Positions 25,626 to 34,292 of a stretch of 47,290 nucleotides of DNA are shown here, one piece after another. The notes below the pieces were generated by a model that saw only the letters and a program-made list of their open reading frames with translations, did no database searches and was not told the DNA's origin. The translations under genes were made by a program, and so were the position numbers. The first letter of the stretch is position 1; each line of letters begins with the position of its first letter. This DNA comes from CAWVWF01 sp963933885 (GTDB lineage: Bacteria; Bacteroidota; Bacteroidia; Flavobacteriales_C; GCA-002722245): the NCBI GenBank assembly GCA_963933885.1, contig CAWVWF010000006.1, positions 1-47,290 on the forward strand, read 5' to 3'.

Positions 25626-28460
25626 TTAGTCCGTTATATATTCTTCAATACTCGGACAAGTACACATTAAATTTCTATCACCGTAAGCGTTATCAATTCT
25701 AGAAACAGGAACCCAGTACTTGCTTGTTACAAGATCAGCTTTTGGATAAGCAGCCTTTTCTCTAGAATAAGCATGCTTCCATTCACCTGAGATCAAGTTT
25801 TGAGCTGGATGTGGTGCGTTTACTAATACGTTATCTTCTCTTGGATATATTCCGTCTTCAATTTCTTTTATCTCATCTGCAATAGCTATCATCGCTTCTG
25901 AGAATCTATCTAATTCTGATTTAGATTCAGATTCTGTAGGTTCGATCATTAATGTTCCAGCTACGGGGAAAGAAACAGTTGGTGAATGGAATCCAAAATC
26001 GATTAAACGTTTTGCTATATCCATTACCTCAACGCCTGCCGATTCTTTAAACCCTCTACAATCGATGATCATTTCATGAGCAACAGTATCATTCTTTCCT
26101 GAATATAAAATTGGATAATGATTCTCCAATTTAGATTTCAGGTAATTTGCATTTAGGATAGCTGCTTCAGTTGAAGCTTTCATTCCATCAGCACCTAACA
26201 TTCTACAATAACCTAAAGAAATTAAAAGAATCAATGCGCTACTATATGGTGCAGCAGATAATGCCTCTATTCCTTTATATCCACCACATTTTACAACTGG
26301 GTGAGATGGTAAATAAGGTGATAAATGTTGTGCTACTCCAATTGGCCCAGCACCAGGTCCTCCTCCTCCATGAGGAATTGCAAAAGTTTTATGAAGGTTT
26401 AAATGACATACATCTGCTCCAATAGTTGCTGGATTTGTTAAACCTACCTGAGCATTCATGTTAGCTCCGTCCATATAAACTTGTCCACCATAATTATGAA
26501 TCAAATCTGTAATTTCAATAATTCCTTCTTCAAAAACTCCATGAGTAGATGGATAAGTAACCATTAAAGCTCCAAGATTATCCTTATTATCTTCAGCCTT
26601 TTGTTTCAAGTCTTCAAAATCAATATTACCTTGATCATCACATTTCACAACCACGACCTCCATACCAGCCATAACAGCCGATGCAGGATTAGTTCCATGA
26701 GCAGAAGAGGGGATTAAACAAACATTCCTATTTCCTTCATTGTTATCCTCATGAAAAGCCTTAATCACCATCAATCCAGCATATTCACCTTGAGCTCCTG
26801 AATTCGGCTGAAAACTTACTGCTGCAAAACCAGTAGCTGTTTTCAAAGCTGATTCTAAATCATCAATTACCTTCTTATAACCTAAAGCTTGATTCTCTGG
26901 AACGAATGGATGAATACTGTTAAACTCTCTCCAAGACAAAGGAATCATCTCAGTAGCAGCATTTAATTTCATTGTACAAGATCCCAAAGAAATCATAGAA
27001 TGAACCAAAGAGATATCTTTATTTTCTAGTCGTTTTAAATAACGCATCATCTCCGTTTCGGTATGATACTTATTAAATACTTCGTGTGTTAAGTACTTAG
27101 ATGTCCTAACTAAACCAGCGTTAAAACCAGTGAATTTAGAAGGTTCTAATTTCACTTTACCGAATACGTTTAAAATGTCCTGAACGTGCTTATTACGAGT
27201 TGTCTCATTTAAAGAAATTAAAATAACATCTTCATGTCCGTAATAAAAGTTGATTTCTGAAGCTTCTGCTTTTCTACGAATTAATTCTTTGTCTTCTACC
27301 TTAACTGCAATTGTATCAAAGAAATTCTTAGTTTCTACTTCAAGACCTAGTTTTGTTAAACCATCTGCTAAAGTTTTAGTTCTCTTAGAGATATTGGTAG
27401 CAATTTCTTTTACTCCATCTGCTCCGTGATACACTGCATACATACTAGCCATAATAGCTAAAAGAGCTTGAGCCGTACAAATATTAGATGTAGCTTTTTC
27501 TCTTTTTATGTGTTGTTCTCTTGTCTGCAAAGCCATTCTTAATGCAGGCCTTCCATCATTATCTTTACTAACTCCAATTATTCTTCCTGGAATGTTTCTT
27601 TTAAATCCTTCAGATGTTGCTAAGAATGCTGCATGAGGTCCTCCGTATCCAATTGGAACTCCAAATCTTTGTGTTGTTCCAATTACGACATCAGCATTAA
27701 AAGTAGAAGGTTCTTTTATCACTGCTAAACTTAATAAATCGGCACCTACTACTAAATGACCATTCGCATTATGAAGTTTATTTGCAACTTCCTTATAATC
27801 TTCAATTTCACCTTTAACATTTGGATATTGTACAAAAGCTCCGAAGTAACTTTCATCTAGATCTGCAGCATGAACATCTCCAAAAACCAATTCAATTCCT
27901 AACGATGCAGCTCTGTTTTTAAAGACAGATATGTTTTGAGGTAACGAATTTTCATCAACAAAGAAACGCTGAATACCTGCTTTTACAATAGGTCGTTTTC
28001 TACTGTTATAAAGCATAATCATTGCTTCCGAAGCAGCAGTTGATTCATCTAACAGAGATGCGTTTGCTAATGGCAATCCAGTTAAGTCGGAAACCATTGT
28101 TTGAAAATTCAATAAAGCTTCAAGCCTACCCTGAGAAATCTCAGCTTGATATGGTGTATAAGCCGTATACCATCCTGGGTTTTCAAAAATATTTCTTAAA
28201 ATTACCGACGGAGTAATTGTATCATGGTAACCTAGTCCAATATAAGTTTTGTAGGTCTTATTTAATTCTGCTATTCTTTTCACATCTGCCAACCACTTAC
28301 TTTCAGTAATAGATTTCGTGAATTCCAATCCAGTTTTCAAACGGATTTTAGAGGGAATTGTCTTCTCAATTAACTCATCAATTGATGTACAACCAATAGA
28401 CTCAAGCATTTGAGTTTTCTCAACTTCACTGATACCAATATGGCGATGTTTAAATAGCAT
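25626..28460 (-). CDS. gcvP: Glycine dehydrogenase (decarboxylating), P-protein
   Basis: The P-protein uses PLP to decarboxylate glycine and passes the aminomethyl group to lipoyl-H-protein. At 944 residues it is the fused, full-length form: an N-terminal half opening RHIGISEVEKTQMLESIGC and a C-terminal half with the PLP lysine in LNLHKTFAIPHGGGGPG. The glycine-rich loop and the ending CTCPSIEEY are typical. It is monocistronic, with its own promoter at 28482-28511. gcvT and gcvH are not in the window. Confidence 0.97.
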   Translation of the reverse strand: MLFKHRHIGISEVEKTQMLESIGCTSIDELIEKTIPSKIRLKTGLEFTKSITESKWLADVKRIAELNKTYKTYIGLGYHDTITPSVILRNIFENPGWYTAYTPYQAEISQGRLEALLNFQTMVSDLTGLPLANASLLDESTAASEAMIMLYNSRKRPIVKAGIQRFFVDENSLPQNISVFKNRAASLGIELVFGDVHAADLDESYFGAFVQYPNVKGEIEDYKEVANKLHNANGHLVVGADLLSLAVIKEPSTFNADVVIGTTQRFGVPIGYGGPHAAFLATSEGFKRNIPGRIIGVSKDNDGRPALRMALQTREQHIKREKATSNICTAQALLAIMASMYAVYHGADGVKEIATNISKRTKTLADGLTKLGLEVETKNFFDTIAVKVEDKELIRRKAEASEINFYYGHEDVILISLNETTRNKHVQDILNVFGKVKLEPSKFTGFNAGLVRTSKYLTHEVFNKYHTETEMMRYLKRLENKDISLVHSMISLGSCTMKLNAATEMIPLSWREFNSIHPFVPENQALGYKKVIDDLESALKTATGFAAVSFQPNSGAQGEYAGLMVIKAFHEDNNEGNRNVCLIPSSAHGTNPASAVMAGMEVVVVKCDDQGNIDFEDLKQKAEDNKDNLGALMVTYPSTHGVFEEGIIEITDLIHNYGGQVYMDGANMNAQVGLTNPATIGADVCHLNLHKTFAIPHGGGGPGAGPIGVAQHLSPYLPSHPVVKCGGYKGIEALSAAPYSSALILLISLGYCRMLGADGMKASTEAAILNANYLKSKLENHYPILYSGKNDTVAHEMIIDCRGFKESAGVEVMDIAKRLIDFGFHSPTVSFPVAGTLMIEPTESESKSELDRFSEAMIAIADEIKEIEDGIYPREDNVLVNAPHPAQNLISGEWKHAYSREKAAYPKADLVTSKYWVPVSRIDNAYGDRNLMCTCPSIEEYITD

Positions 28461-28481
28461 AATTATCCTGATTTATGAGTG

Positions 28482-28511
28482 CAAAAATACTGACTTTAAA
28501 TGGGTATGCAA
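28482..28511 (-). promoter_or_regulatory. Promoter of gcvP
   Basis: On the minus strand TTG (28509-28511), a 19-bp spacer and a perfect TATTTTTG -7 box (28482-28489). This gives a leader of about 17-19 nt before the ATG at 28460. No glycine riboswitch is visible; the leader is too short. Confidence 0.7.
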
Positions 28512-28569
28512 GTAAGTATTTATCAACCATTGTTAATAACGTTGGCATGTTTCTTTGCTATAAATTTCC

Positions 28570-28577
28570 TATTTTCG
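28570..28577 (+). promoter_or_regulatory. Putative -7 box of the unknown membrane protein gene
   Basis: TATTTTCG (7 of 8 to TAnnTTTG) ends 4 nt before the ATG at 28582. Confidence 0.35.
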
Positions 28578-28581
28578 AAGT

Positions 28582-29307
28582 ATGAGAAAATTACTTCTAA
28601 TTTGTATCGTTTTATTACTTGGAAACGGAGCTATTGCTCAAGACACACTCCAATTGTTAAATGGGAAAACAAAATTGATTAAAGTTCTTAAACAAGATTA
28701 TGACTGGGTATCCTACCGATCAATTAAAAAAAATGGTAAAGAAGGTAGAAAACACAAGAAAAACCTAGAACATGTATTCGCTATAGCATATAAAGACAGT
28801 GCTGTATCTCAAGTTTACAAAAAAGATTCATTGTACGATAATTACTGGTCTGTTAACGACATGAAATTCTACCTAGAAGGAAGACGACAAGCTAGAAAAC
28901 ATTTCCGCCCTTATAAAACTTTCTTGATGGGTGTTGCAGTTGGAACAGGCGTAGCAATGTATTCGATTTTCCCTCCGATTATAAATAGAAAAGATACTTA
29001 TACCCAAGTTCATGATTCTATAACAAATACATGGGTTACCGTTGCTTATAAAAGACCAGTAGCATTATCAATTCCTTTTCCTTATTGGGAAGTCATTCCG
29101 CTTTCTGCTTATGTTTATGGAGCGAGTGTAATTACAAACGACAAGAAATTCAAAGCAGACGACATGGCGTTATTTAAAAACAAAATGTTCGTGATGGGAT
29201 ATAAAGAGACAGTAATTAATAGACAAGTTTATGCAGCTGCTGGATCTAGTTTTGGGAGTTACCTTATAACTTCACTTGGTTATTTAATATTAGATCCAGA
29301 AAAGTAA
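28582..29307 (+). CDS. Unknown secreted or membrane protein
   Basis: The 241-residue protein has a signal peptide (MRKLLLICIVLLLGNGAIAQ) and a beta-type start (DTLQLLNGKTKLIKVLKQDY) that resembles envelope proteins which read out 'LLNGK...G.V...D' repeats. A charged middle is followed by a hydrophobic helix (about 111-130) and two more weak ones (about 165-185 and 218-236). I assign no function. Two bases separate its stop from that of the convergent lipoprotein gene. Confidence 0.7.
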   Translation: MRKLLLICIVLLLGNGAIAQDTLQLLNGKTKLIKVLKQDYDWVSYRSIKKNGKEGRKHKKNLEHVFAIAYKDSAVSQVYKKDSLYDNYWSVNDMKFYLEGRRQARKHFRPYKTFLMGVAVGTGVAMYSIFPPIINRKDTYTQVHDSITNTWVTVAYKRPVALSIPFPYWEVIPLSAYVYGASVITNDKKFKADDMALFKNKMFVMGYKETVINRQVYAAAGSSFGSYLITSLGYLILDPEK

Positions 29308-29309
29308 TA

Positions 29310-29993
29310 CTAGTTTAATAATTTAACTGTCTGGGTTACAGAAATTGTCTGAGCTTTTCCATTACCTCCAGCTGTTGGAGTATTCAAAGAAACATCAATC
29401 CACTTCTCAAAGTGAACTTCAATATCACCAAGTTGAAAAGCGTTAAAAGTAGTCGCTTCAACATATACTCCTGTAGCTCCAACAGTATCATTTGAAAGTA
29501 CAATAACACTGTTGTTTTGAATCATTATTAAGTTAACATACTCAGATGAAGCTAAAGGACCTGCATTATCCCAAGCAATAAATTGAATCGAATCTTTATA
29601 TAAAGAATCATTATTAGAAGTAAGCGTGTTGTACTCAGCAACTTTATTGAAACTTAAAGCATTATTAAAATTATTTCCTTCATTATCAGTAAAACCTATT
29701 GAAACATCTTCTAATCCCGGAAAATCATATTCGTATCTAAAAAACGTAGAATGCCAAACCATATCAGTTCCATCAGCAGAGATCTTAGCCTCTTCACCTA
29801 ATTTAAGATTTTCCCCAGTATTCGATTCATGCTTGAATGTAGCTCTTACAAACGTTCTATCAACATCTTCTTTATAAATAATTCTATAATCCGTGTAAAT
29901 TTCACTTTGATCAATATCCTCAGAATTTTCATTTCTACATGAGAAAAGGCTAGTTCCAATCAATAGAAGTAATGCTGTTTTTAAAGTATTCAT
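29310..29993 (-). CDS. Unknown lipoprotein
   Basis: A 227-residue protein with lipoprotein signal MNTLKTALLLLIGTSLFSC (Cys19) followed by an acidic spacer. The mature part is rich in Asn, Ser, Thr and Phe and looks all-beta. A family could not be named. It lies 38 bp downstream of recX in the same direction and may be cotranscribed with it. No terminator is seen before the convergent gene. Confidence 0.72.
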   Translation of the reverse strand: MNTLKTALLLLIGTSLFSCRNENSEDIDQSEIYTDYRIIYKEDVDRTFVRATFKHESNTGENLKLGEEAKISADGTDMVWHSTFFRYEYDFPGLEDVSIGFTDNEGNNFNNALSFNKVAEYNTLTSNNDSLYKDSIQFIAWDNAGPLASSEYVNLIMIQNNSVIVLSNDTVGATGVYVEATTFNAFQLGDIEVHFEKWIDVSLNTPTAGGNGKAQTISVTQTVKLLN

Positions 29994-30031
29994 AGGTTGA
30001 AATTACAAAGAAAAAATGAAAAGGAATCAAT

Positions 30032-30475
30032 TTAAGAAAGTTCTTCCCACACCATTTCAGATTCAAAACCTTTTCCAATTAAGTATCGAGCTAATTTTTG
30101 CTTTTTTGTAAACTCATCCTCAGCGTTTAAGAGTTTCTTTTTCTTTTGTAAAAGCACATCTAATTTGATATAATATTCTTCTCTTGAAATTTCAGCTAAT
30201 CCTTTTTTGATACAGTAATCAGATATTCTCTTCTGTTTCAAATGTTGTTTAATTTTAATTTTACCCCAACTCTTTGCATTAAACTTACCTCTTACAAAGA
30301 TCTTCGAAAAACGAAGTTCATCAAGAAAGTTTTGTTCGATCAAATCACAGATAATATTTTCAATTTCATCATCAGACAAGCCAGAACCAAACAATTTAGT
30401 TCGCACTTCGAATTGACACCTTTCTTGATAGGCGCAATACTTAGCCATTTTTTCTAAAGCCTCTTTCTGAGTCAT
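30032..30475 (-). CDS. recX: Regulatory protein RecX
   Basis: RecX binds and inhibits RecA filaments. From the ATG at 30475 the product is 147 residues; a TTG two codons upstream is also in frame, but it overlaps the -7 box. Three-helix RecX repeats are visible: YCAYQERCQFEVRTKLFGSG at about 13-32, NFLDELRFSKIFVRGK, and KIKIKQHLKQKRISDYCIKKGL. The product is slightly short for the family. recA is not in the window. A perfect TATATTTG box ends 3 nt before the ATG, suggesting a leaderless transcript. Confidence 0.88.
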   Translation of the reverse strand: MTQKEALEKMAKYCAYQERCQFEVRTKLFGSGLSDDEIENIICDLIEQNFLDELRFSKIFVRGKFNAKSWGKIKIKQHLKQKRISDYCIKKGLAEISREEYYIKLDVLLQKKKKLLNAEDEFTKKQKLARYLIGKGFESEMVWEELS

Positions 30476-30478
30476 AGT

Positions 30479-30508
30479 CAAATATAAAAAAGTGTTTTAA
30501 ATTATCAA
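30479..30508 (-). promoter_or_regulatory. Consensus promoter of recX, start-codon proximal
   Basis: On the minus strand TTG (30506-30508), a 19-bp spacer and a perfect TATATTTG (30479-30486), ending 3 nt before the ATG at 30475. This is the best example in the window of a complete promoter placed for leaderless transcription. Confidence 0.7.
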
Positions 30509-30543
30509 TAACGAAACAATCAACAAAAGATATTATGGAGCAC

Positions 30544-30577
30544 AAAAAAGGCTGCTAAATTAATTTAGCAGCCTTTT
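30544..30577 (-). terminator. Intrinsic terminator of rng
   Basis: A perfect 14-bp stem AAAAGGCTGCTAAA/TTTAGCAGCCTTTT (30546-30559, 30564-30577) with TTAA loop; on the minus strand the tail is six T. It lies 20 bp after the rng stop. Confidence 0.93.
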
Positions 30578-30597
30578 AATTTTTTGATCAATATCTT

Positions 30598-32151
30598 TTA
30601 ATCAACGTGTAATTCTTCTCCTTCAGGATTATAGAAATGATATTCTAAAATCTCGCAATCAAACATTGGTAGTATATCGATTTTAGCTCCAATTCTCTTT
30701 TGAATCTTTTTCTTCTCATTTGAAAAGAAGCCTTTCTCTAAATACGATGCAACATATGGGTGCATTGAAATAGTAAGTTTATTAAGCTTATCTGACTTAA
30801 CTAAACTATTTGCTTGTCCTTCCATTTCCTGAACTATATTAATACTAGAGCTAACTTCTCCAGAACCAATACAACTCGGACAAACTTCAGTAGTTACAAC
30901 TGCTGTTACAGGACGAACACGTTGACGTGTAATTTCTATTAATCCGAATTTACTAGGGGGTGTCAAACTGTGTTTAGCTCTATCGTCCTTCATTACATCC
31001 TTCATATGTTGATATAACTTCTTACGATTGCTCGGATTCCTCATATCGATGAAATCCACAACAATTATTCCTCCCATATCCCTTAGACGTAATTGACGTC
31101 CAACTTCGGTTGCTGCTTCTAAATTTACAGCTAGGGCATTATCTTCCTGTGACTTTCCTTCATGAGCACGGTTTCCACTATTCACATCAATAACGTGACA
31201 AGCTTCTGTATGTTCAATCACTAAGTATACACCACTTTTTGAAGTAACAGTTTTTCCAAAAGATTGTTTAATCTCTTTAGAAATCTTGAAGTGTTCAAAA
31301 ATTGGAAGTTTCCCTTCATAGAGACTTACAATATCTTTTTTCTTTGGTGCTTTTTCAACCAAATAGTCCTTTACTTCATCGTAAAGAACTTTGTTATCTA
31401 CATAAATATTTTCAAAAGAATTATTAAAAATATCTCTCAAAATACCAGAAGTTCTACTCACTTCACCTAGAATACGGTCAGCTATTTTAGCCTTCCCTAA
31501 GTTTGCGTGAATATCATTCCATTTGCTTAATAAATCATCAAGATCCTTGTTTAACTCTGCAACTTTTCTCTCTCTTGCATTCGTTCGTACAATAACCCCA
31601 AAATTCTTAGGCTTGATACTCGTGATTAATTTTTTTAATCTTTCTTTCTCTTTCCTATGGCTTATTTTCTGTGAAACAGAAACACGATCTGAAAAAGGAA
31701 CTAAAACTAAATATCTTCCAGGGATGGACAATTCGGAACCTATTCTAGGTCCTTTTGTACTAATGGGTTCTTTAGCCACTTGAACAAGAACTTCTTGTCC
31801 AGGGTTAAGCACCTCATTCATCGTTCCTGACTTAACGATATCTTGTTCGCTCTTAAAATAAAGTAGATTACCAGTTTTTTCCTTACCTCCTCTAGTTTGC
31901 TTAACAAACTTATTCAGGGATAATACTTGAGGTCCTAAATCAAAGTAATGTAAAAATGCATCTTTTTCGTATCCAACGTCTACGAAAGCTGCGTTTAATC
32001 CAGGCAGAACTTTACGGACTTTTCCTAAATATATATCGCCAACAGCAAATTTAGTATCCTTTGGTTCTCTGTGAAGTTCTACAAGTTGTTTATCCTTAAG
32101 TAATGCTATAACAACCTCAGAAGATGTAGAACTTAATATTAATTCGTACAT
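30598..32151 (-). CDS. rng: Ribonuclease G (Rne/Rng family)
   Basis: An endoribonuclease for RNA processing and decay. The 517-residue protein has an S1 domain (about 35-130, DIYLGKVRKVLPGLNAAFVD), the catalytic Mg2+ aspartates Asp322 (VIDVNSGN) and Asp366 (VVDFID), and the zinc-link CPSC at 424-427. There is no C-terminal degradosome scaffold, so it is RNase G-like in size. It is typical of Bacteroidota for rng to follow HU and the COX24-like gene. A weak hairpin lies between it and the mini gene; the strong terminator follows rng. Confidence 0.95.
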   Translation of the reverse strand: MYELILSSTSSEVVIALLKDKQLVELHREPKDTKFAVGDIYLGKVRKVLPGLNAAFVDVGYEKDAFLHYFDLGPQVLSLNKFVKQTRGGKEKTGNLLYFKSEQDIVKSGTMNEVLNPGQEVLVQVAKEPISTKGPRIGSELSIPGRYLVLVPFSDRVSVSQKISHRKEKERLKKLITSIKPKNFGVIVRTNARERKVAELNKDLDDLLSKWNDIHANLGKAKIADRILGEVSRTSGILRDIFNNSFENIYVDNKVLYDEVKDYLVEKAPKKKDIVSLYEGKLPIFEHFKISKEIKQSFGKTVTSKSGVYLVIEHTEACHVIDVNSGNRAHEGKSQEDNALAVNLEAATEVGRQLRLRDMGGIIVVDFIDMRNPSNRKKLYQHMKDVMKDDRAKHSLTPPSKFGLIEITRQRVRPVTAVVTTEVCPSCIGSGEVSSSINIVQEMEGQANSLVKSDKLNKLTISMHPYVASYLEKGFFSNEKKKIQKRIGAKIDILPMFDCEILEYHFYNPEGEELHVD

Positions 32152-32167
32152 ATTACGGGTTTATATA

Positions 32168-32203
32168 AATAAAATTGGCTAGCCCCGAATGAACGAGACT
32201 AGC
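32168..32203 (-). terminator. Weak terminator-like hairpin between the COX24-like gene and rng
   Basis: On the minus strand GCTAGTCTCG and CGGGGCTAGC (32194-32203, 32178-32187) pair over 10 bp, two of them G-U, with loop TTCATT. The tail is CAATTTTATT, which is T-rich but interrupted, so partial read-through into rng is likely. Confidence 0.45.
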
Positions 32204-32238
32204 AACTAATAATTTAAGGAATTGGTAAGAAATCGATC

Positions 32239-32331
32239 TTACTTCTTCGTCTTGTGTCTATTTTTTCTAAGACGTTTTTTACGCTTGTGCGTAGCCATCT
32301 TATGTCTTTTTCTCTTTTTTCCGCTTGGCAT
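32239..32331 (-). CDS. AURKAIP1/COX24-domain mini ribosomal protein (bS22/mS38-like)
   Basis: A 30-residue ORF, MPSGKKRKRHKMATHKRKKR then LRKNRHKTKK, with 17 Lys/Arg and 3 His. The core 'KRKRHKM--HKRKKRLRK-R' is the AURKAIP1/COX24 domain, known as mS38 in mitochondrial ribosomes and bS22 in mycobacteria, which binds helix 44 near the decoding centre. Bacteroidota carry such a gene beside rng. It lies between HU and rng and is easily missed by gene callers because of its size. The ribosomal role here is inferred from family homology. Confidence 0.85.
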   Translation of the reverse strand: MPSGKKRKRHKMATHKRKKRLRKNRHKTKK

Positions 32332-32377
32332 AATGCTTTACTTTTTAAGTTTATAAAATATTTTAAATAACTAAGAA

Positions 32378-32668
32378 TTATTTCTTAGCAGTTGTAACCT
32401 TTACTCTTTCAACGAAAACCTTTGCTGGTTTAAATGCCGGAACAAAGTGCTCTGGAATTATAATCGTTGTATTTTTTGAAATGTTTCTTCCTGTCTTTTG
32501 AGCTCTCTTTTTAACTATAAAAGAACCAAATCCTCTCAAATATACGTTATTACCATCAGTTAATGACGTTTTTATTGATTTCATGAAAGCTTCAACTGTA
32601 GCTTGTACCGCCACTTTCTCTATTCCTGTCTTCTCCGAAATTTCATTTACAATATCAGCCTTAGTCAT
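32378..32668 (-). CDS. hup: HU family DNA-binding protein
   Basis: A 96-residue nucleoid protein. The HU/IHF fold is complete: helices in MTKADIVNEISEKTGIEKVA, the LRGFGSFIVKKR core at 44-55 matching the family signature, and the arm containing the TGRNISKNTTIIIPEHFVPAFKP region (residues 59-81; Pro at the DNA-intercalating position). The C-terminal extension ends in Lys residues. It heads the leftward HU/COX24-like/rng group and has a promoter with a 5' hairpin at 32705-32730. Confidence 0.93.
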   Translation of the reverse strand: MTKADIVNEISEKTGIEKVAVQATVEAFMKSIKTSLTDGNNVYLRGFGSFIVKKRAQKTGRNISKNTTIIIPEHFVPAFKPAKVFVERVKVTTAKK

Positions 32669-32704
32669 CTCTTGGTCAATTTTTATGTTTAATTAATTAC
32701 CTTT

Positions 32705-32730
32705 CCCCTTTTTAAGGGGGTGCAAATTTA
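32705..32730 (-). promoter_or_regulatory. HU promoter -7 box with 5'-terminal leader hairpin
   Basis: On the minus strand TAAATTTG (32723-32730, perfect) is followed within a few nt by the inverted repeat CCCCTTAAAAAGGGG (32705-32720 with flanks), so the hairpin would be at the very 5' end of a leader of about 50 nt. The -33 region (TTCA) is poor. Confidence 0.55.
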
Positions 32731-32803
32731 CATGATTAATTTCAATAATTGAAAATTTAATTTCACTTTTTTTTCATAACTCTTTAATAGTTAAAGCATT
32801 GAC

Positions 32804-33787
32804 ATGACGAATTTTAGCCATATTTTACTCGATTGGTACAGTGAAAACAAACGTGATTTACCTTGGAGGAACACCACAAACCCTTATGACATATGGCTTT
32901 CTGAAATTATCCTTCAGCAAACAAGAGTTGATCAAGGAATGAGTTACTACCTTAAATTCAAGGCGAAATATGACACAATAAAAGATCTTTCTGAAGCATC
33001 AGAAGATGAAGTTTTAGCGCTTTGGAAAGGATTAGGCTATTATAGTAGAGGAAGAAATTTACGAAAAGCTGCAATTCAAGTCATGGAAGAGTTTGATGGT
33101 GTATTCCCAAAAGACTTTAAAAGTTTAAAAAAGCTAAAAGGTGTTGGTGATTATAGTGCGGCTGCGATTGCTAGTTTCGCTTACAAAGAGAAAATTGCAG
33201 TGTTAGATGGTAATGTATATAGAGTATTATCTCGTTTATATAATATAGATACTGCTATAGACTCTTCTGCTGGAAAAAAGCAATTCTGGGAATTAGCCAA
33301 TTCTTTAATTAGTGATAAACACCCTGACACTTTCAATCAGGCAATTATGGAATTTGGTGCGTTACAATGCAAACCAAAAAAACCTAACTGTGAAGTTTGT
33401 GTTTTTAACGATAGATGTGAAGCTTTACAAGAAGAAACAATTACACAATTACCTTTCAAATCGAAAAAAATTAAAAAGAAGAATAGATACTTAAACTTCT
33501 TCTTTAATGAGCAAAATGATTCAGTATTATTAGAAAAGAGAGGTGAAAAAGATATCTGGGCCAACATGTACCAATTTCCATTAATAGAAGACACAGAGGT
33601 TTTTGAAGATAGGAAGGAAGAAATACTATGGGAAACCAAACATATCCTCACCCATCAAAACCTGTTTTGTAGGTTCTATAAGTCAAATCACAAGGAGAAA
33701 AACGCGGAATTTGTTAAACTGAAAGACTTTGACAACTATGCGCTACCAAGGGTTATTGAAAACTTTTTAGAGCGTTATTTCACATAG
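32804..33787 (+). CDS. mutY: A/G-specific adenine glycosylase MutY
   Basis: MutY removes adenine mispaired with 8-oxoguanine. The 327-residue protein shows the catalytic Glu34 in LSEIILQQT, the HhH motif KKLKGVGDYSA at 109-119, the catalytic Asp135 in LDGNVYRVL, and the [4Fe-4S] loop C189-x6-C196-x2-C199-x5-C205. A C-terminal NUDIX-like domain (about 225-325) recognises 8-oxoG. Length is slightly short of the usual 340-350. It is the first gene of the mutY-ssb-gldE-gldD series. Confidence 0.95.
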   Translation: MTNFSHILLDWYSENKRDLPWRNTTNPYDIWLSEIILQQTRVDQGMSYYLKFKAKYDTIKDLSEASEDEVLALWKGLGYYSRGRNLRKAAIQVMEEFDGVFPKDFKSLKKLKGVGDYSAAAIASFAYKEKIAVLDGNVYRVLSRLYNIDTAIDSSAGKKQFWELANSLISDKHPDTFNQAIMEFGALQCKPKKPNCEVCVFNDRCEALQEETITQLPFKSKKIKKKNRYLNFFFNEQNDSVLLEKRGEKDIWANMYQFPLIEDTEVFEDRKEEILWETKHILTHQNLFCRFYKSNHKEKNAEFVKLKDFDNYALPRVIENFLERYFT

Positions 33788-33847
33788 GTATCAATCAATT
33801 TCATATATTCGTATTTCAATTATTAATTGGCATTAAAAACGATTCAA

Positions 33848-34282
33848 ATGGCAGGTGTAAACAAAGTTATTCTAATAGGACATTTAGGTAAAGATCCAGA
33901 GGTAAGACATTTAGAAAATGGAACTTCAGTAGCTAATTTCACTTTAGCTACTTCTGAATCGTACAAGGACAAAGCTGGGAATAGAATTGATCAAACTGAA
34001 TGGCATAACGTTGTTGTTTGGAGAGGTTTAGCTGATGTTGCTGAAAAGTTCCTTAAAAAAGGAAGTCAAATATATCTAGAAGGTAAAATAAGAACTCGTT
34101 CTTGGGAAGACCAAACTGGAAACAAAAGATATACTACTGAGATTGTAGCTGATACGTTTAACATGTTATCTAAAAGAGATGACAATGGACAACAGCAAGG
34201 AGCTCCACAATCAAACCAAACACCTAATACAACAGTACAGAATTCTGCACCTGTTGATGAGGCGGATGATTTACCATTTTAA
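33848..34282 (+). CDS. ssb: Single-stranded DNA-binding protein
   Basis: A 144-residue SSB from the ATG at 33848 (MAGVNKVILIGHLGKDPEVR); an in-frame TTG at 33827 would add seven residues unlike the family. The OB fold spans 1-108 (WHNVVVWRGLADVAEKFLKKG), then a Gln/Pro/Asn-rich tail and the acidic tip DDLPF that docks partner proteins. The ssb-gldE-gldD order is conserved in gliding Flavobacteria. Confidence 0.95.
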   Translation: MAGVNKVILIGHLGKDPEVRHLENGTSVANFTLATSESYKDKAGNRIDQTEWHNVVVWRGLADVAEKFLKKGSQIYLEGKIRTRSWEDQTGNKRYTTEIVADTFNMLSKRDDNGQQQGAPQSNQTPNTTVQNSAPVDEADDLPF

Positions 34283-34292
34283 TTTTTAAGCC

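Noticed and set aside
26171..26425. Plus-strand ORF of 84 codons opposite gcvP
   Set aside because: Antisense to a highly conserved part of gcvP; no start context or domain.
28461..28500. Glycine riboswitch before gcvP
   Set aside because: The promoter leaves only about 20 nt of leader, which cannot hold a glycine aptamer.
30476..30481. TTG start two codons before the recX ATG
   Set aside because: It overlaps the -7 box of the recX promoter and would not be inside the transcript.
33337..33651. Minus-strand ORF of 104 codons opposite mutY
   Set aside because: Antisense to the mutY iron-sulfur and NUDIX regions, with a Ser/Phe/Cys-rich composition typical of shadow frames.
33827..33847. Seven-residue N-terminal extension of SSB from a TTG
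   Set aside because: SSB proteins start MAGVNKVIL-like; the ATG at 33848 gives exactly that.
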